Of a stretch of DNA of 34,078 nt, positions 8,549 to 16,952 are shown piece after piece (position 1 is the stretch's first letter; every line of letters starts with the position of its first letter). The notes below the pieces were generated by a model, which did not search any database, was not told the origin of the DNA, and worked only from the letters and a program-made list of their open reading frames with translations. The DNA comes from Bacteroidales bacterium (GTDB lineage: Bacteria > Bacteroidota > Bacteroidia > Bacteroidales > WCHB1-69): NCBI GenBank assembly GCA_031285725.1, contig JAITVP010000027.1, forward strand, positions 1-34,078, in the 5' to 3' direction. The translations under genes and the position numbers were made by a program.

Positions 8549-8574
8549 CTATAAGACAACTCTTTGTCTTATAG
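8549..8574. promoter_or_regulatory. 11-bp perfect palindrome between divergent promoters (operator candidate)
   Basis: CTATAAGACAA at 8549-8559 and TTGTCTTATAG at 8564-8574 are exact reverse complements around a 4-base centre (CTCT). The repeat lies 50-56 bases from the -7 boxes of the T9SS cargo gene (8486-8493) and of the cation transporter (8624-8631), almost exactly midway. No T-run follows on either strand, so a regulator binding site is more likely than a terminator. The rest of 8353-8652 is AT-rich and holds no ORF. Confidence 0.4.
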
Positions 8575-8623
8575 CCCCCCTGTTTTGCTACCGATAAATG
8601 AGGGATTATCTCATTTTATATCG

Positions 8624-8631
8624 TATCTTTG
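8624..8631 (+). promoter_or_regulatory. -7 box of the cation diffusion facilitator gene
   Basis: TATCTTTG matches TAnnTTTG and ends 21 bases before the ATG at 8653, so the leader is about 15 bases. Confidence 0.6.
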
Positions 8632-8652
8632 CTCACTCATTAGGGTAAATAT

Positions 8653-9570
8653 ATGAATGAAAAACGCTCTTCTATTATTAGGCTCGCTTCAATTATTGCT
8701 TTGGTTGGAAATTTAATACTTGCCATACTTAAAGTTTGGGCAGGTCTGTATTCGGGAAGTTTAGCTGTTGTTGGGGACGGCATTGATTCGTCAATGGATG
8801 TGCTTATTGCCATAATGGCCTTACTGGTTTCAAGAATGGTATCAAAACCTGCGGATAAAAATCATCCTTGGGGACATGGTCGAGCAGAAACCGTAGCTAC
8901 TTCAATTCTTTCAATGATACTTTTTTTTGCAGGCGGACAGTTAATATTCAATTCTGTGCAAAATTTATTTATAGGAATGAAATCTGAAATTCCGACTAGT
9001 GCGGCATTAATTGCGACTCTTATCTCCATAGCCGGAAAAATAATACTTGCTTGGAGTCAATACTTCTTTGGAAAAAAAGCCGATTCTGCCATGCTCAAAG
9101 CAAACGCAAAAAATATGTTTGCCGATATACTTACTTCAGTTGGTGTATTGATTGGTTTAGGATTTACAAGACTATTCAATGTTGGCGCCATAGACCTTAT
9201 TGTCGCGATTTTGGTCGGATTATGGGTTATTAAAAATGCCATAAGTATCTTTCTTGAAGCCAATTTGGAATTGATGGACGGCAACAAAAACAATGAGTAT
9301 TATAAGATCCTTTTTGAGGCAGTTAATTCAGTGCCCGGCGCAATTAATCCGCATCGAGTGCGCATGCGCCGTGTTGCAGGTTTTTGGGATATAGATATGG
9401 ATATAGAGGTCGATCAAAATCTAACTATTACTCAAGCCCATGAGATAGCCAATAAAGTAGAAAATGCTATAAAGGATAAAATTGATCAAATTTTTGATAT
9501 AGTGGTTCATGTTGAACCTAAAGGAAACAGACAAATTGAAGGTTATGGTTTGATGGAAAAAACATTGTAA
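8653..9570 (+). CDS. cation diffusion facilitator (CDF) family metal transporter
   Basis: Inner-membrane exporter of divalent metal ions driven by proton exchange. The 305 residues show about six hydrophobic helices in 1-205 and a cytosolic C-terminal domain 210-305 with the beta-alpha-beta-beta pattern of CDF dimerisation domains (INPHRVRMRRVAGFWDIDMD...HVEP). Metal-site residues visible are Asp42, Asp45 and Asp49 in helix 2 (GDGIDSSMD) and Asn154 and Asp158 in helix 5 (NMFAD), with HPWGHGR 71-77 in the following loop. Helix 5 carries NxxxD where zinc CDFs have HxxxD, so the substrate may be Mn, Fe or another ion; zinc is not assured. The gene stands alone with its own promoter. Its base composition is somewhat more AT-rich than the ftsQAZ genes next to it. 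Family is secure, substrate unknown. Confidence 0.92.
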   Translation: MNEKRSSIIRLASIIALVGNLILAILKVWAGLYSGSLAVVGDGIDSSMDVLIAIMALLVSRMVSKPADKNHPWGHGRAETVATSILSMILFFAGGQLIFNSVQNLFIGMKSEIPTSAALIATLISIAGKIILAWSQYFFGKKADSAMLKANAKNMFADILTSVGVLIGLGFTRLFNVGAIDLIVAILVGLWVIKNAISIFLEANLELMDGNKNNEYYKILFEAVNSVPGAINPHRVRMRRVAGFWDIDMDIEVDQNLTITQAHEIANKVENAIKDKIDQIFDIVVHVEPKGNRQIEGYGLMEKTL

Positions 9571-9724
9571 TTTGTACGTTTAGTTTTAGCAATTGCGGAT
9601 ATGCAAAATACAAAAATCATCACCATTTTTCCTGCTTTTTCCTCATAAATTTCCATATTAACATATCAACATTTCGCTGTGTGTTATTTCCTTTCTTGTC
9701 GAAAAAAATAAGATTTAATATTGT

Positions 9725-9732
9725 TATTTTTG
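9725..9732 (+). promoter_or_regulatory. -7 box upstream of ftsQ
   Basis: TATTTTTG matches TAnnTTTG, 33 bases before the ATG at 9765. It indicates that ftsQAZ is transcribed from here rather than read in from murC as in the usual dcw cluster, and it excludes the longer in-frame start at 9681. The rest of 9571-9764 holds nothing I recognise. Confidence 0.5.
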
Positions 9733-9764
9733 GCTGCTTTGACCATAAGGTATTATTAAAAATA

Positions 9765-10526
9765 ATGGGAAAAATAAAAGCTCTTGTGAGTATTGCAGTT
9801 ACGATTTTGATTCTCTCGATCGTGGTGGTGGCTATTGTGAAAAAGCAGTCCACGATTTGCGAGAAAATCGAAGTTAAAATTGTCCCGATTCCAAGTCCCT
9901 CCATGGTTTCCATTCCCGAGATCGAGCAGATGATTGCCGATTCCAACTTGGTGGTAATCGGAAAATCTGTGAAGGAGCTACGGAATATCACCGGCCAAAT
10001 CGCCGATGTGATTACCCATCATCCGTTCATCCTGCAATGCAGAAATGTCTATTTCTCGAACTCGTCCATGGTAATCGAGATCGTGCAATCCCGACCGTTG
10101 GTGCATGTTTTTTCTAATCAACACGATCAGTATTTTATTGATCATGAGGGTTTTATAATTCCATATCATCCTAATTTACAAGAGAATATTCTGGTTGCCC
10201 ATGGTAACATCGATTATAATTTCCAAACCAAATTCGTCTCGGATTCCGTACCGTTGCTCCATGGCATTTATACCATCGCCAAGCGGGTTTTTGCCGATCC
10301 GTTTCTCAATGCGCAGTTCCGGCAGTTTTATGTCAATAAAAATCTTGACATTGAGCTGATTCCGACCGTGGGAAAACAGGTGGTTTTGTTTGGAGACGCC
10401 ACGGATGCGGACGCAAAGTTACTGCATTTGTCCAAAATGTACAGCGAAGCGCTGCCCTACCGCGGAATCAACGAATACACGATGTTGGATGCCAGATTTA
10501 AGAACAGAATAATTGCTAAAAAGTAG
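9765..10526 (+). CDS. ftsQ: cell division protein FtsQ
   Basis: Bitopic inner-membrane division protein that links early and late divisome parts. From ATG 9765 (253 residues): short cytosolic tail, one transmembrane helix about 7-25 (LVSIAVTILILSIVVVAI), then a periplasmic POTRA-like region about 33-115 containing HHPFILQCRNVYF and EIVQSRPLVHVF, followed by the beta domain with FIDHEGFIIP about 124-133. Sequence similarity is modest, as usual for Bacteroidetes FtsQ, but position directly before ftsA and ftsZ makes the call strong. The usual upstream partners murC and murG are absent; a CDF transporter lies there instead. The stop is 16 bases before the ftsA start. Confidence 0.88.
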   Translation: MGKIKALVSIAVTILILSIVVVAIVKKQSTICEKIEVKIVPIPSPSMVSIPEIEQMIADSNLVVIGKSVKELRNITGQIADVITHHPFILQCRNVYFSNSSMVIEIVQSRPLVHVFSNQHDQYFIDHEGFIIPYHPNLQENILVAHGNIDYNFQTKFVSDSVPLLHGIYTIAKRVFADPFLNAQFRQFYVNKNLDIELIPTVGKQVVLFGDATDADAKLLHLSKMYSEALPYRGINEYTMLDARFKNRIIAKK

Positions 10527-10530
10527 AAAC

Positions 10531-10540
10531 AAAAGGAGTT
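10531..10540 (+). promoter_or_regulatory. strong Shine-Dalgarno before ftsA
   Basis: AAAAGGAGTT stands immediately before ATG 10543, four bases from AGGAG to the start region. Most genes in this window lack any such site, as is usual in Bacteroidetes, so it stands out and decides the ftsA start over the in-frame TTG-like extension at 10513. Confidence 0.55.
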
Positions 10541-10542
10541 AT

Positions 10543-11892
10543 ATGAAAAATAGAGCTACGCATGACACCACGCCGGAAATAGTTGTCGGATTGGACATCG
10601 GAACAACGAAAATCGCAACCGTCATTGGATCGCGGAATCCCGACGGGAAAATCGACATTCACGGATACGGTAAAGGAGAATCGACTGGCGTGCAGCATGG
10701 GTTGATCTACAACATTATCAAAACGGTGGAAGGCATCCATGTTTCGAAAAGCGTGGCCAGAAACCGCTTCAACCACGACTTTCACGAGGTTTTCGTTGGC
10801 GTGGCAGGACGGCATATCAAGAGTATGGAATACAAGCACACCGTGACCCGTATCAACGGGAAAGAGGATGTGATCCGGCATGACGAGATTGAGGACATGG
10901 TGAACGACCTGCAGAGTATTTCAGTAACGCCGGGCGAGCAGATCATCAGCGTGATCCCGCAACGGTTTATCATCGATAAGCATCGCGAAACCACGGATCC
11001 GGTGGGCGAATTGGGCGAGGTGGTGGAAGGCTATTTCCAAATTATCACCGGTAACGAGGCGGAGATCAAAAAGATACTGCGCTGTGTGCGCGATGCGGAG
11101 TTGGAGGCGGAGACAATTATTCTGGAACCGATCGCATCGGGACTGGCGTGCTTGACTCATGAGGAGAAAAAACACGGTGCCGTCCTCATCGACATCGGCG
11201 GCGGCACCACCGACGTAGCCATTTTCTACGACGGCAAACCGGTCTACACCATCGTGATTCCTTTCGGCGGAAACTCTATTACCAAAGATATTTCGGGAAT
11301 CTGCAAAATTCCTATGGAATTGGCGGAAAAATTGAAAATCAGTTACGGAACGTGCTTAGTGAAAGAGAGTAACAGCAATAATTACATCAACATTCCACAA
11401 CTCCACGGTCTGCAACCCATCCAGATCAGTGAAAATATGCTGGCGGAGATCATCCATGCCCGTGTTCAAACCGACATTCTGGATGAAATTGCGCTGGCGA
11501 TCCGCGAATCCGGTTACGCTTCTCGAATCACAGGCGGTGTAGTGCTCACGGGTGGCGGCTCATTGTTGAAACATATCAAAGAATTGTGCCAATTCACCTT
11601 ACAACTGCCGGTCCGTATTGGAAATCCAGAAATCGGATTCGTCAGCAATATCCCCAGCGAATTGAAAAGCCCGATCTACTCCACCGTGCTTGGCCTGTTG
11701 AAATTCGGAATAGAGGGATTGGATGGACAAGTGGAGGAAAGTGTTTCTGCAAATAACTCTTCTTCCATGACAAAAAAAACGGAAAAGAAGAAAAATCAAA
11801 AATATAATAAGGGGAATAAAGGTAAATCATTTGACGATTTTTTCAATGTGATCAGTAATTTCTTAGATAATCTATTGGAAAAAGCGACATAA
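10543..11892 (+). CDS. ftsA: cell division protein FtsA
   Basis: Actin-like ATPase that tethers FtsZ filaments to the membrane. The 449 residues contain the actin-fold ATP motifs: phosphate-1 VVGLDIGTTKI 14-24, phosphate-2 LIDIGGGTTDVAIF 215-228 and the adenosine motif VVLTGGGSLL 333-342; the 1C subdomain lies about 95-170 (SVIPQRFIIDK). After a basic, Ser/Lys-rich linker (about 400-428) the C-terminus SFDDFFNVISNFLDNLLEKA forms an amphipathic helix that would bind the membrane. It sits between ftsQ and ftsZ on the same strand; 58 bases separate it from ftsZ. Confidence 0.97.
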   Translation: MKNRATHDTTPEIVVGLDIGTTKIATVIGSRNPDGKIDIHGYGKGESTGVQHGLIYNIIKTVEGIHVSKSVARNRFNHDFHEVFVGVAGRHIKSMEYKHTVTRINGKEDVIRHDEIEDMVNDLQSISVTPGEQIISVIPQRFIIDKHRETTDPVGELGEVVEGYFQIITGNEAEIKKILRCVRDAELEAETIILEPIASGLACLTHEEKKHGAVLIDIGGGTTDVAIFYDGKPVYTIVIPFGGNSITKDISGICKIPMELAEKLKISYGTCLVKESNSNNYINIPQLHGLQPIQISENMLAEIIHARVQTDILDEIALAIRESGYASRITGGVVLTGGGSLLKHIKELCQFTLQLPVRIGNPEIGFVSNIPSELKSPIYSTVLGLLKFGIEGLDGQVEESVSANNSSSMTKKTEKKKNQKYNKGNKGKSFDDFFNVISNFLDNLLEKAT

Positions 11893-11950
11893 ACTTAATA
11901 AGTTATTGACAATAAATATAAATTATAGATATAAATATAAAGACAATATC

Positions 11951-13399
11951 ATGAGCGAAGAAATATTTTTTGGGGGTATGTATGAGGCAAAAGAGACCAA
12001 TTCAAACGGTTCTATTATCAAGGTTATCGGTGTCGGTGGAGGTGGTGGCAATGCAGTGAAACACATGTATTTAGATGGAATCGTGGGCGTGGATTTCATG
12101 ATCTGCAACACCGACCGGCAAGTATTGGAAAATAACAAGGTTCCCAAAAAGATGATGTTGGGTGACACCGGTCTGGGTGCGGGCGCAGTGCCCGAAGTGG
12201 CGAAAAAATTGGCCGATGAAAGCCGCGAAAAGATCAAGGAGTTTATCGGCGATGAGACGAAGATGTTGTTCATCACGGCCGGCATGGGCAAAGGCACGGG
12301 CACGGGTGCGGCACCGGTAGTGGCACAAGTGGCACGCGAAATGAAAATTTTGACCATTGGCGTGGTGACTTATCCTTTCCGCTTCGAAGGTTCGAAACGG
12401 GCGAAATATGCCGATGATGGTATCTCCGAACTGAAAAAACATGTTGATTCGCTCATCATTGTGAACAACGAGCGTATCCTCAACATCTATCCCGATGATG
12501 ACGTGGAGGAGGCTTTCGGTTATGCGGACGATGTGTTGAAAAATGCCGTGAAATGTATTGCGGAACTCATCACGGTGCAAGCGGCGCAAAATATTGACTT
12601 TAACGACATCAAAACCGTAATGGAAAACAGCGGTCCCGCCATGTTGGGATTGGCAATAGCCAGCGGTCCCAACCGGATCAAGGAGGTTGTGGAAGGTGCG
12701 CTTTCTTGCCCGTTATTGGATGAAAATATGATCACTAATGCCAAAAATTTCTTGTTCTTTATTAGTTACGGCAAGGATGCGCCGTTGAAAATGTCCGAAT
12801 TATCGCAAATCACGGAAGAGTTTGAAAAGTTCAAATCCGAAAATTCCGATGTGATCTGGGGACGTGCGTTAGATGAGGAATTGGGCGACAAAGTGAAACT
12901 TTCCGTGATCGTAACCAATTACGACACAAGCCAACAATCCACGGAAAGCCATCTGGAACAACCTGTGGAAGAGATCACGCTTGTTGAAAATGGTGATGCT
13001 ATCACTTCTCCTGCAACTCCCGAGAAAAAGACTTTCGTAACAGAAAGGATTTTCTCTCAAAATGACTTTCCAGACAAAGTATCCTCCGATGTGAAGGCGG
13101 AAACCGAAGTGGGAATGATGGATAACCCGGTGAGGACTCCTGAAATGGCACCCGCCCAATCCGCTGAACCCAATGCGAAAAAATTCACGTTCAAAAGTGG
13201 AACGGGCATTCTCTCCGCCTTGAAATCCTCCCCGGCCGGTGCGAAATACGACAGCAATGAATTGTTCAATGAAATGCATGAAATTCCGGCCATTGAGCGG
13301 CAAAACATGCTCAAAAACATGAACACTGAAAATCATTTTGATTCCTCCCTGTTCGAACAAAGCGATGCTAATTCGTTGTATAACAATAGAGCGGACTAA
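11951..13399 (+). CDS. ftsZ: cell division protein FtsZ
   Basis: Tubulin-like GTPase that polymerises into the division ring. From ATG 11951 (482 residues): nucleotide-binding VIGVGGGGGNAV 25-36; tubulin signature GMGKGTGTGAAP 111-122; T7 loop NIDFND 214-219 with Asp216 and Asp219; folded core to about 325. A long variable linker about 326-440 follows, then a C-terminal conserved peptide region EIPAIERQNM 444-453 and an extra 29-residue tail. The signature carries Lys114 where the textbook motif is GGGTGTG. An in-frame ATG at 11906 would add 15 low-complexity residues; 11951 matches normal FtsZ N-termini. The stop lies in the left arm of a hairpin shared with the convergent gene. Confidence 0.97.
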   Translation: MSEEIFFGGMYEAKETNSNGSIIKVIGVGGGGGNAVKHMYLDGIVGVDFMICNTDRQVLENNKVPKKMMLGDTGLGAGAVPEVAKKLADESREKIKEFIGDETKMLFITAGMGKGTGTGAAPVVAQVAREMKILTIGVVTYPFRFEGSKRAKYADDGISELKKHVDSLIIVNNERILNIYPDDDVEEAFGYADDVLKNAVKCIAELITVQAAQNIDFNDIKTVMENSGPAMLGLAIASGPNRIKEVVEGALSCPLLDENMITNAKNFLFFISYGKDAPLKMSELSQITEEFEKFKSENSDVIWGRALDEELGDKVKLSVIVTNYDTSQQSTESHLEQPVEEITLVENGDAITSPATPEKKTFVTERIFSQNDFPDKVSSDVKAETEVGMMDNPVRTPEMAPAQSAEPNAKKFTFKSGTGILSALKSSPAGAKYDSNELFNEMHEIPAIERQNMLKNMNTENHFDSSLFEQSDANSLYNNRAD

Positions 13400-13421
13400 T
13401 TCAATAATTCAATGAATTAGT
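13395..13421. terminator. inverted repeat at convergent ends of ftsZ and the LuxE-like gene
   Basis: ACTAATTCA at 13395-13403 pairs exactly with TGAATTAGT at 13413-13421 around a 9-base loop. It contains the stop codons of both convergent genes (ftsZ stop 13397-13399; minus-strand stop 13409-13411), so any termination must act within overlapping 3' ends. It has no GC-rich core, so efficiency is uncertain. Confidence 0.4.
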
Positions 13422-14395
13422 AACAAACTACATCCCCGTATTTCGCTGTGATCGGAGCGGCCGATGATTTCCATACCATCGCCGCGGCGTTTTCCCAGAT
13501 CATCAGTGGCAAGAAAAGCGCAAGAATAGATATTGGCCAAGTCAATCACATTGACTTGGCCGCTGCTTAGTTCGGGATTAACAAATAGAGGATCTTTTTC
13601 ATCCCGTAAAAGCAACTTCATCCACGGTGGCGTGAAGAAGACGTTGTTACCTTGGCTGTATGCTTGCGACAATAACTCGCACATTCCATATTCCGAATGG
13701 ATGGAATCGACACCGAAAGCGGTTTGCAAAATGGCGTGCAACTCCTCTTTCACTAACTCTTTCCGACGACCTTTCATGCCTCCGGTTTCAAAAACTGTCA
13801 ACTCGGGAAAATCAATCGCATAGCGTTCTGCAAAATCCAACAAAGCGAAAGAAACACCGAATAAAACGCTCTTTTTCCCCGATTTTTTCAAGGATTGCAA
13901 CCGTTGCCACAGCTCTTCATGATCATAGAGGAAGAAACCGCTTTCCGGATTTTTCGAGTGGTTTGTTAAATAATCCATCATATATATTAACGAAGATCCT
14001 TCGCGTTCCAAGTAGCCCGGCAGTAGGCACAAAAACGTGTAATCTGCCGGATCGCCGTAAAAATGGACGAATCCTTTCATAAAACTTTGTTCGTACAGCG
14101 AAAGATCCTTCACTAAATGGCGAGCGTTTTGCAGGCCGGTGGTACTGCTGCTGGTGAAAACGATCTCAGGTGCAAATTTTGTGGTGACCACATCGTGCAT
14201 TTTAAAAAAAGAGACCGGCAAAAAGGGAATCTCGTAAATCGATTTCACTTTCGTGATATCAACCCGCAAACGATTACAATACTCTTGATAAACAAGATTG
14301 TTTTTATATTGAAAATGAAAGAGATGCAAGGCGGTATCTTCAAAATTATCTGCCAAATCCGTTATGGATTTTCCAAATAAATCAACATTCTCCAT
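13409..14395 (-). CDS. LuxE-like acyl-protein synthetase / acyl-adenylate-forming enzyme
   Basis: Related to LuxE, the acyl-protein synthetase subunit of fatty acid reductase, which activates a carboxylic acid as an acyl-AMP. In 328 residues I see the phosphate-loop-like FTSSSTTGLQ 80-89, ETGGMKGRRKE 203-213 and SEYGMCELLSQ 234-244, which correspond to the adenylate-binding motifs of the ANL superfamily as kept in LuxE. The C-terminal subdomain of full acyl-CoA ligases is missing, as in LuxE. No luxC (reductase) or luxD-like gene is near, so it is not part of a bioluminescence-type complex; its substrate is unknown. It follows gldG by 22 bases and is the last gene of the minus-strand run. ATG 14395 gives the full-length N-terminus. 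Confidence 0.8.
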   Translation of the reverse strand: MENVDLFGKSITDLADNFEDTALHLFHFQYKNNLVYQEYCNRLRVDITKVKSIYEIPFLPVSFFKMHDVVTTKFAPEIVFTSSSTTGLQNARHLVKDLSLYEQSFMKGFVHFYGDPADYTFLCLLPGYLEREGSSLIYMMDYLTNHSKNPESGFFLYDHEELWQRLQSLKKSGKKSVLFGVSFALLDFAERYAIDFPELTVFETGGMKGRRKELVKEELHAILQTAFGVDSIHSEYGMCELLSQAYSQGNNVFFTPPWMKLLLRDEKDPLFVNPELSSGQVNVIDLANIYSCAFLATDDLGKRRGDGMEIIGRSDHSEIRGCSLLLIH

Positions 14396-14417
14396 CTCTG
14401 TGTGTCATTTTTATATT

Positions 14418-16175
14418 TTATCTCCTCCTAAATCGATACCTTCGAATCAGGATCATTACGATGGCCATGATGACGATGACGAGCAGTGGAACGCCGATGT
14501 TGATAACTGCCAACGAACGGGACTTATTCATCACCTTGATTTTGTCCAATGGGCCTATTTTGAAGTTCTTTGCCCGGATTTTCAACAGGTCGTCGTCAGC
14601 GCAAAGGTAGTTTACACAATTGATGATCAATTCGCTGTTATCGTACATGGTTTCGGTATGCATATCATAGCCGGCGGGCAGTGGTCGGTTGCGCTTGTAG
14701 TCGATGGTATTGCGGATGATGTCGCCGTCAGAGATGAAAATCTGTCGTGTCCGAGGACTTTTTTCAATAAAATTGATGCTTTTTAGCGTGTCGAGATAGG
14801 TGGGAACGATACCACGGAACGCCGACTCAAACTCGCCTTCGATCAACACGGCCAAATTCAGCTTACGCAAGGCAAACTCCTGCATGTTGGGACGGGCGCG
14901 CCCCACGTTCAACGTCACGATGGAGGGTACGGGCACCATTTTGGTTTGGTCGGAACTGGTCATCAGGATGGTTTTGTCGAGTTCGGGGTTTCCCACAAAG
15001 TCAATGTTTCCTGCAAATTCGGACTTGATCGCTTTCATGTTCCGCACGATCGGGTGTGTGCTGAAATTAACAACTCGGAGGGCATACGGGAATGCCACCA
15101 AACTGTATTGCGGCTTGTCGCCCGCCATGCCCGTAATCATTTTAACACTCTGACAACTAATATCCTGCAATAAATTCGCATTCAGTCGAACGCCATATCG
15201 GAAGAAAATATCATTCAACCGCAAGTTTCGCGCCGTGGCGAAAAATTCCTGCCGTGTTTCCAAACTGTCCATGGAACCCGTGGTCGCATCGATCAGCCAC
15301 AAAATCTTTCCACCTCGCATAATATGCTGGTCGATAATGAATTTGTCGAAATCGCTGAACGGCTCCGTGGGCTGCGCAATCACGAGCACGTCATATTTGT
15401 TACCCCTTACCTCAACATCGTAATTGACGGTGTCGAGAACGGATATATTTCGTAAGCTGTTGATTTTTCCACCGATCGTCACACGCTCGGTTTGATAGAA
15501 ACGTTGCAGTTGATAAGTCACCCAAGAGGTGTTGAGGAAGTCCAACTCGCCGTGTCCCTCTACGAAAGCCACTTTCGGCTTGCCGGTTTTCATCAAACTC
15601 CGAATAGCGGAAATCACGTTGTATTCCAGTTCTTGTGTGGAATAGGTCATCCAATATTCATTGCCGCTGGGGTCGGAAACGACCAAGTTAGCAGGATATT
15701 CTTTTTCTTTGTAGCGGATGAGTGCGCCCGGAATCACGTATTGCGTGGAAAAACCGGCACTGGTTTCGGTGCTGATCGGGATAGGCGTGAGACCACGGCC
15801 GGCGAGTTCGCCATAAATGGCAGCCGTCTCTTCCCGGTTTTTGCCCGCCACGGGATCGATAAATTCAATGTGGACCTGATTCGAATAACCGCGCAACTCT
15901 TGTAAAAATTCCTGCACTTTTTTAGCAAAAAGCTTATAATCAGCCGGATAATTATCTCCCTTGAGGTATACTTTGATGTAAACTTTATCTTCCAAATTCT
16001 TCAACATCTCAATGGTCGCAAGAGAAAGGGAGTGGCGCTTGTCGCTTGTCAGGTCAATTCTAAAGAAAAGATAAGAGGAGATAATATTGATTGTGACAAG
16101 AATGAGCAAAGCGGAGACGAACCCGATGATTGCCGATTTCTTGTATCTGTTACTGTTTTGACTGTTTTTTTTCAT
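14418..16175 (-). CDS. gldG: gliding-associated ABC transporter component GldG
   Basis: Partner of GldF in the GldA-GldF-GldG ABC system, which is required for gliding in some Bacteroidetes but also occurs in non-gliding ones. The 585 residues start with a transmembrane helix about 14-36 (SAIIGFVSALLILVTINIIS), continue with a large extracytoplasmic domain of the ABC-type auxiliary type (LTSDKRHSLS, VYIKVYLKGD, GKPKVAFVEGHGE), and end with a second helix in the last 35 residues followed by a basic tail RRYRFRRR. ATG 16175 is preferred over the TTG three codons upstream at 16184. It is 24 bases downstream of gldF. The ATPase gene gldA is not in this window. Confidence 0.93.
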   Translation of the reverse strand: MKKNSQNSNRYKKSAIIGFVSALLILVTINIISSYLFFRIDLTSDKRHSLSLATIEMLKNLEDKVYIKVYLKGDNYPADYKLFAKKVQEFLQELRGYSNQVHIEFIDPVAGKNREETAAIYGELAGRGLTPIPISTETSAGFSTQYVIPGALIRYKEKEYPANLVVSDPSGNEYWMTYSTQELEYNVISAIRSLMKTGKPKVAFVEGHGELDFLNTSWVTYQLQRFYQTERVTIGGKINSLRNISVLDTVNYDVEVRGNKYDVLVIAQPTEPFSDFDKFIIDQHIMRGGKILWLIDATTGSMDSLETRQEFFATARNLRLNDIFFRYGVRLNANLLQDISCQSVKMITGMAGDKPQYSLVAFPYALRVVNFSTHPIVRNMKAIKSEFAGNIDFVGNPELDKTILMTSSDQTKMVPVPSIVTLNVGRARPNMQEFALRKLNLAVLIEGEFESAFRGIVPTYLDTLKSINFIEKSPRTRQIFISDGDIIRNTIDYKRNRPLPAGYDMHTETMYDNSELIINCVNYLCADDDLLKIRAKNFKIGPLDKIKVMNKSRSLAVINIGVPLLVIVIMAIVMILIRRYRFRRR

Positions 16176-16199
16176 CTTTAACAAATTTATATGAGTAGC

Positions 16200-16931
16200 C
16201 TACCATTTCCGGCTGATCAGCACGATCCGGGTGGCCAATAAAAAGATAAAATTAACACTTAAAAAGTAGATAATATCCCGTAAATCAATTACTCCTTTGC
16301 TGATAGACGTGTAATGATGGTCGATTCCCAACTGTTTGATGATATAACCGAAATTTCCCAGCGCATCGAACGAGTAGATAAACTCGAAGCCAAAACTGAG
16401 AATGAAACAGAGCGGCGCAGTGAGGATGAAGGCTACGATCTGATTATTCGTGAGACTGGAGACAAACAATCCCACGGAAATGAACGCACTCCCCAGGAAA
16501 ATCAACCCCAAATAGGAGCCCCATGTACTGCCCATGTCGATGTTCCCAATTGGATTTCCGAGATAGAAAATAGACACGACATACGTAAGAGTGGGGATGA
16601 GTGCAATGATGAAAAGTGTCAGCGCAGAGAGGAGTTTCGCCATGATGATCTGGTTATCGGAAAGCGGCTTGGTGAATAGCAACTCCATCGTGCCCAACCG
16701 TTTTTCCTCCGAAAAGGAGCGCATGGTGATCGCCGGGATCAGCAGGATGAACAAAAATCGCGACAAGTTGAACAGTCCCTGAACGTCAGCCATTCCCGAC
16801 AACGGAATGTTGTTGATATTGGGAAATATCCACAAAAACAAGCCCGTCACGATCAAGAAAACAGCAATAAAAATATAACCTACCAGGGAACTAAGGTAGG
16901 TTTTTATTTCTTTAATATATAAGCTCCACAT
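16200..16931 (-). CDS. gldF: gliding-associated ABC transporter permease GldF
   Basis: ABC-2 type permease with six predicted membrane helices in 243 residues (about 16-36, 57-70, 98-122, 138-158, 166-187, 220-240). The conserved cytosolic coupling segment RSFSEEKRLGTMELLFTKPL is at 71-90, a hallmark of GldF and NosY-like permeases. It starts 21 bases after ychF and precedes gldG, so nifU-like, ychF, gldF, gldG and the LuxE-like gene probably form one transcript. The substrate of the system is unknown. The nearest ABC ATPase, at 20170 on the other strand, is LptB-like and not a GldA. Confidence 0.94.
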   Translation of the reverse strand: MWSLYIKEIKTYLSSLVGYIFIAVFLIVTGLFLWIFPNINNIPLSGMADVQGLFNLSRFLFILLIPAITMRSFSEEKRLGTMELLFTKPLSDNQIIMAKLLSALTLFIIALIPTLTYVVSIFYLGNPIGNIDMGSTWGSYLGLIFLGSAFISVGLFVSSLTNNQIVAFILTAPLCFILSFGFEFIYSFDALGNFGYIIKQLGIDHHYTSISKGVIDLRDIIYFLSVNFIFLLATRIVLISRKW

Positions 16932-16952
16932 AATTAAAAAGTTAATTCATCA

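Noticed and set aside
12071-12589. 172-codon minus-strand frame inside ftsZ
   Set aside because: Lies entirely antisense to the most conserved part of ftsZ; composition mirrors the ftsZ codon pattern.
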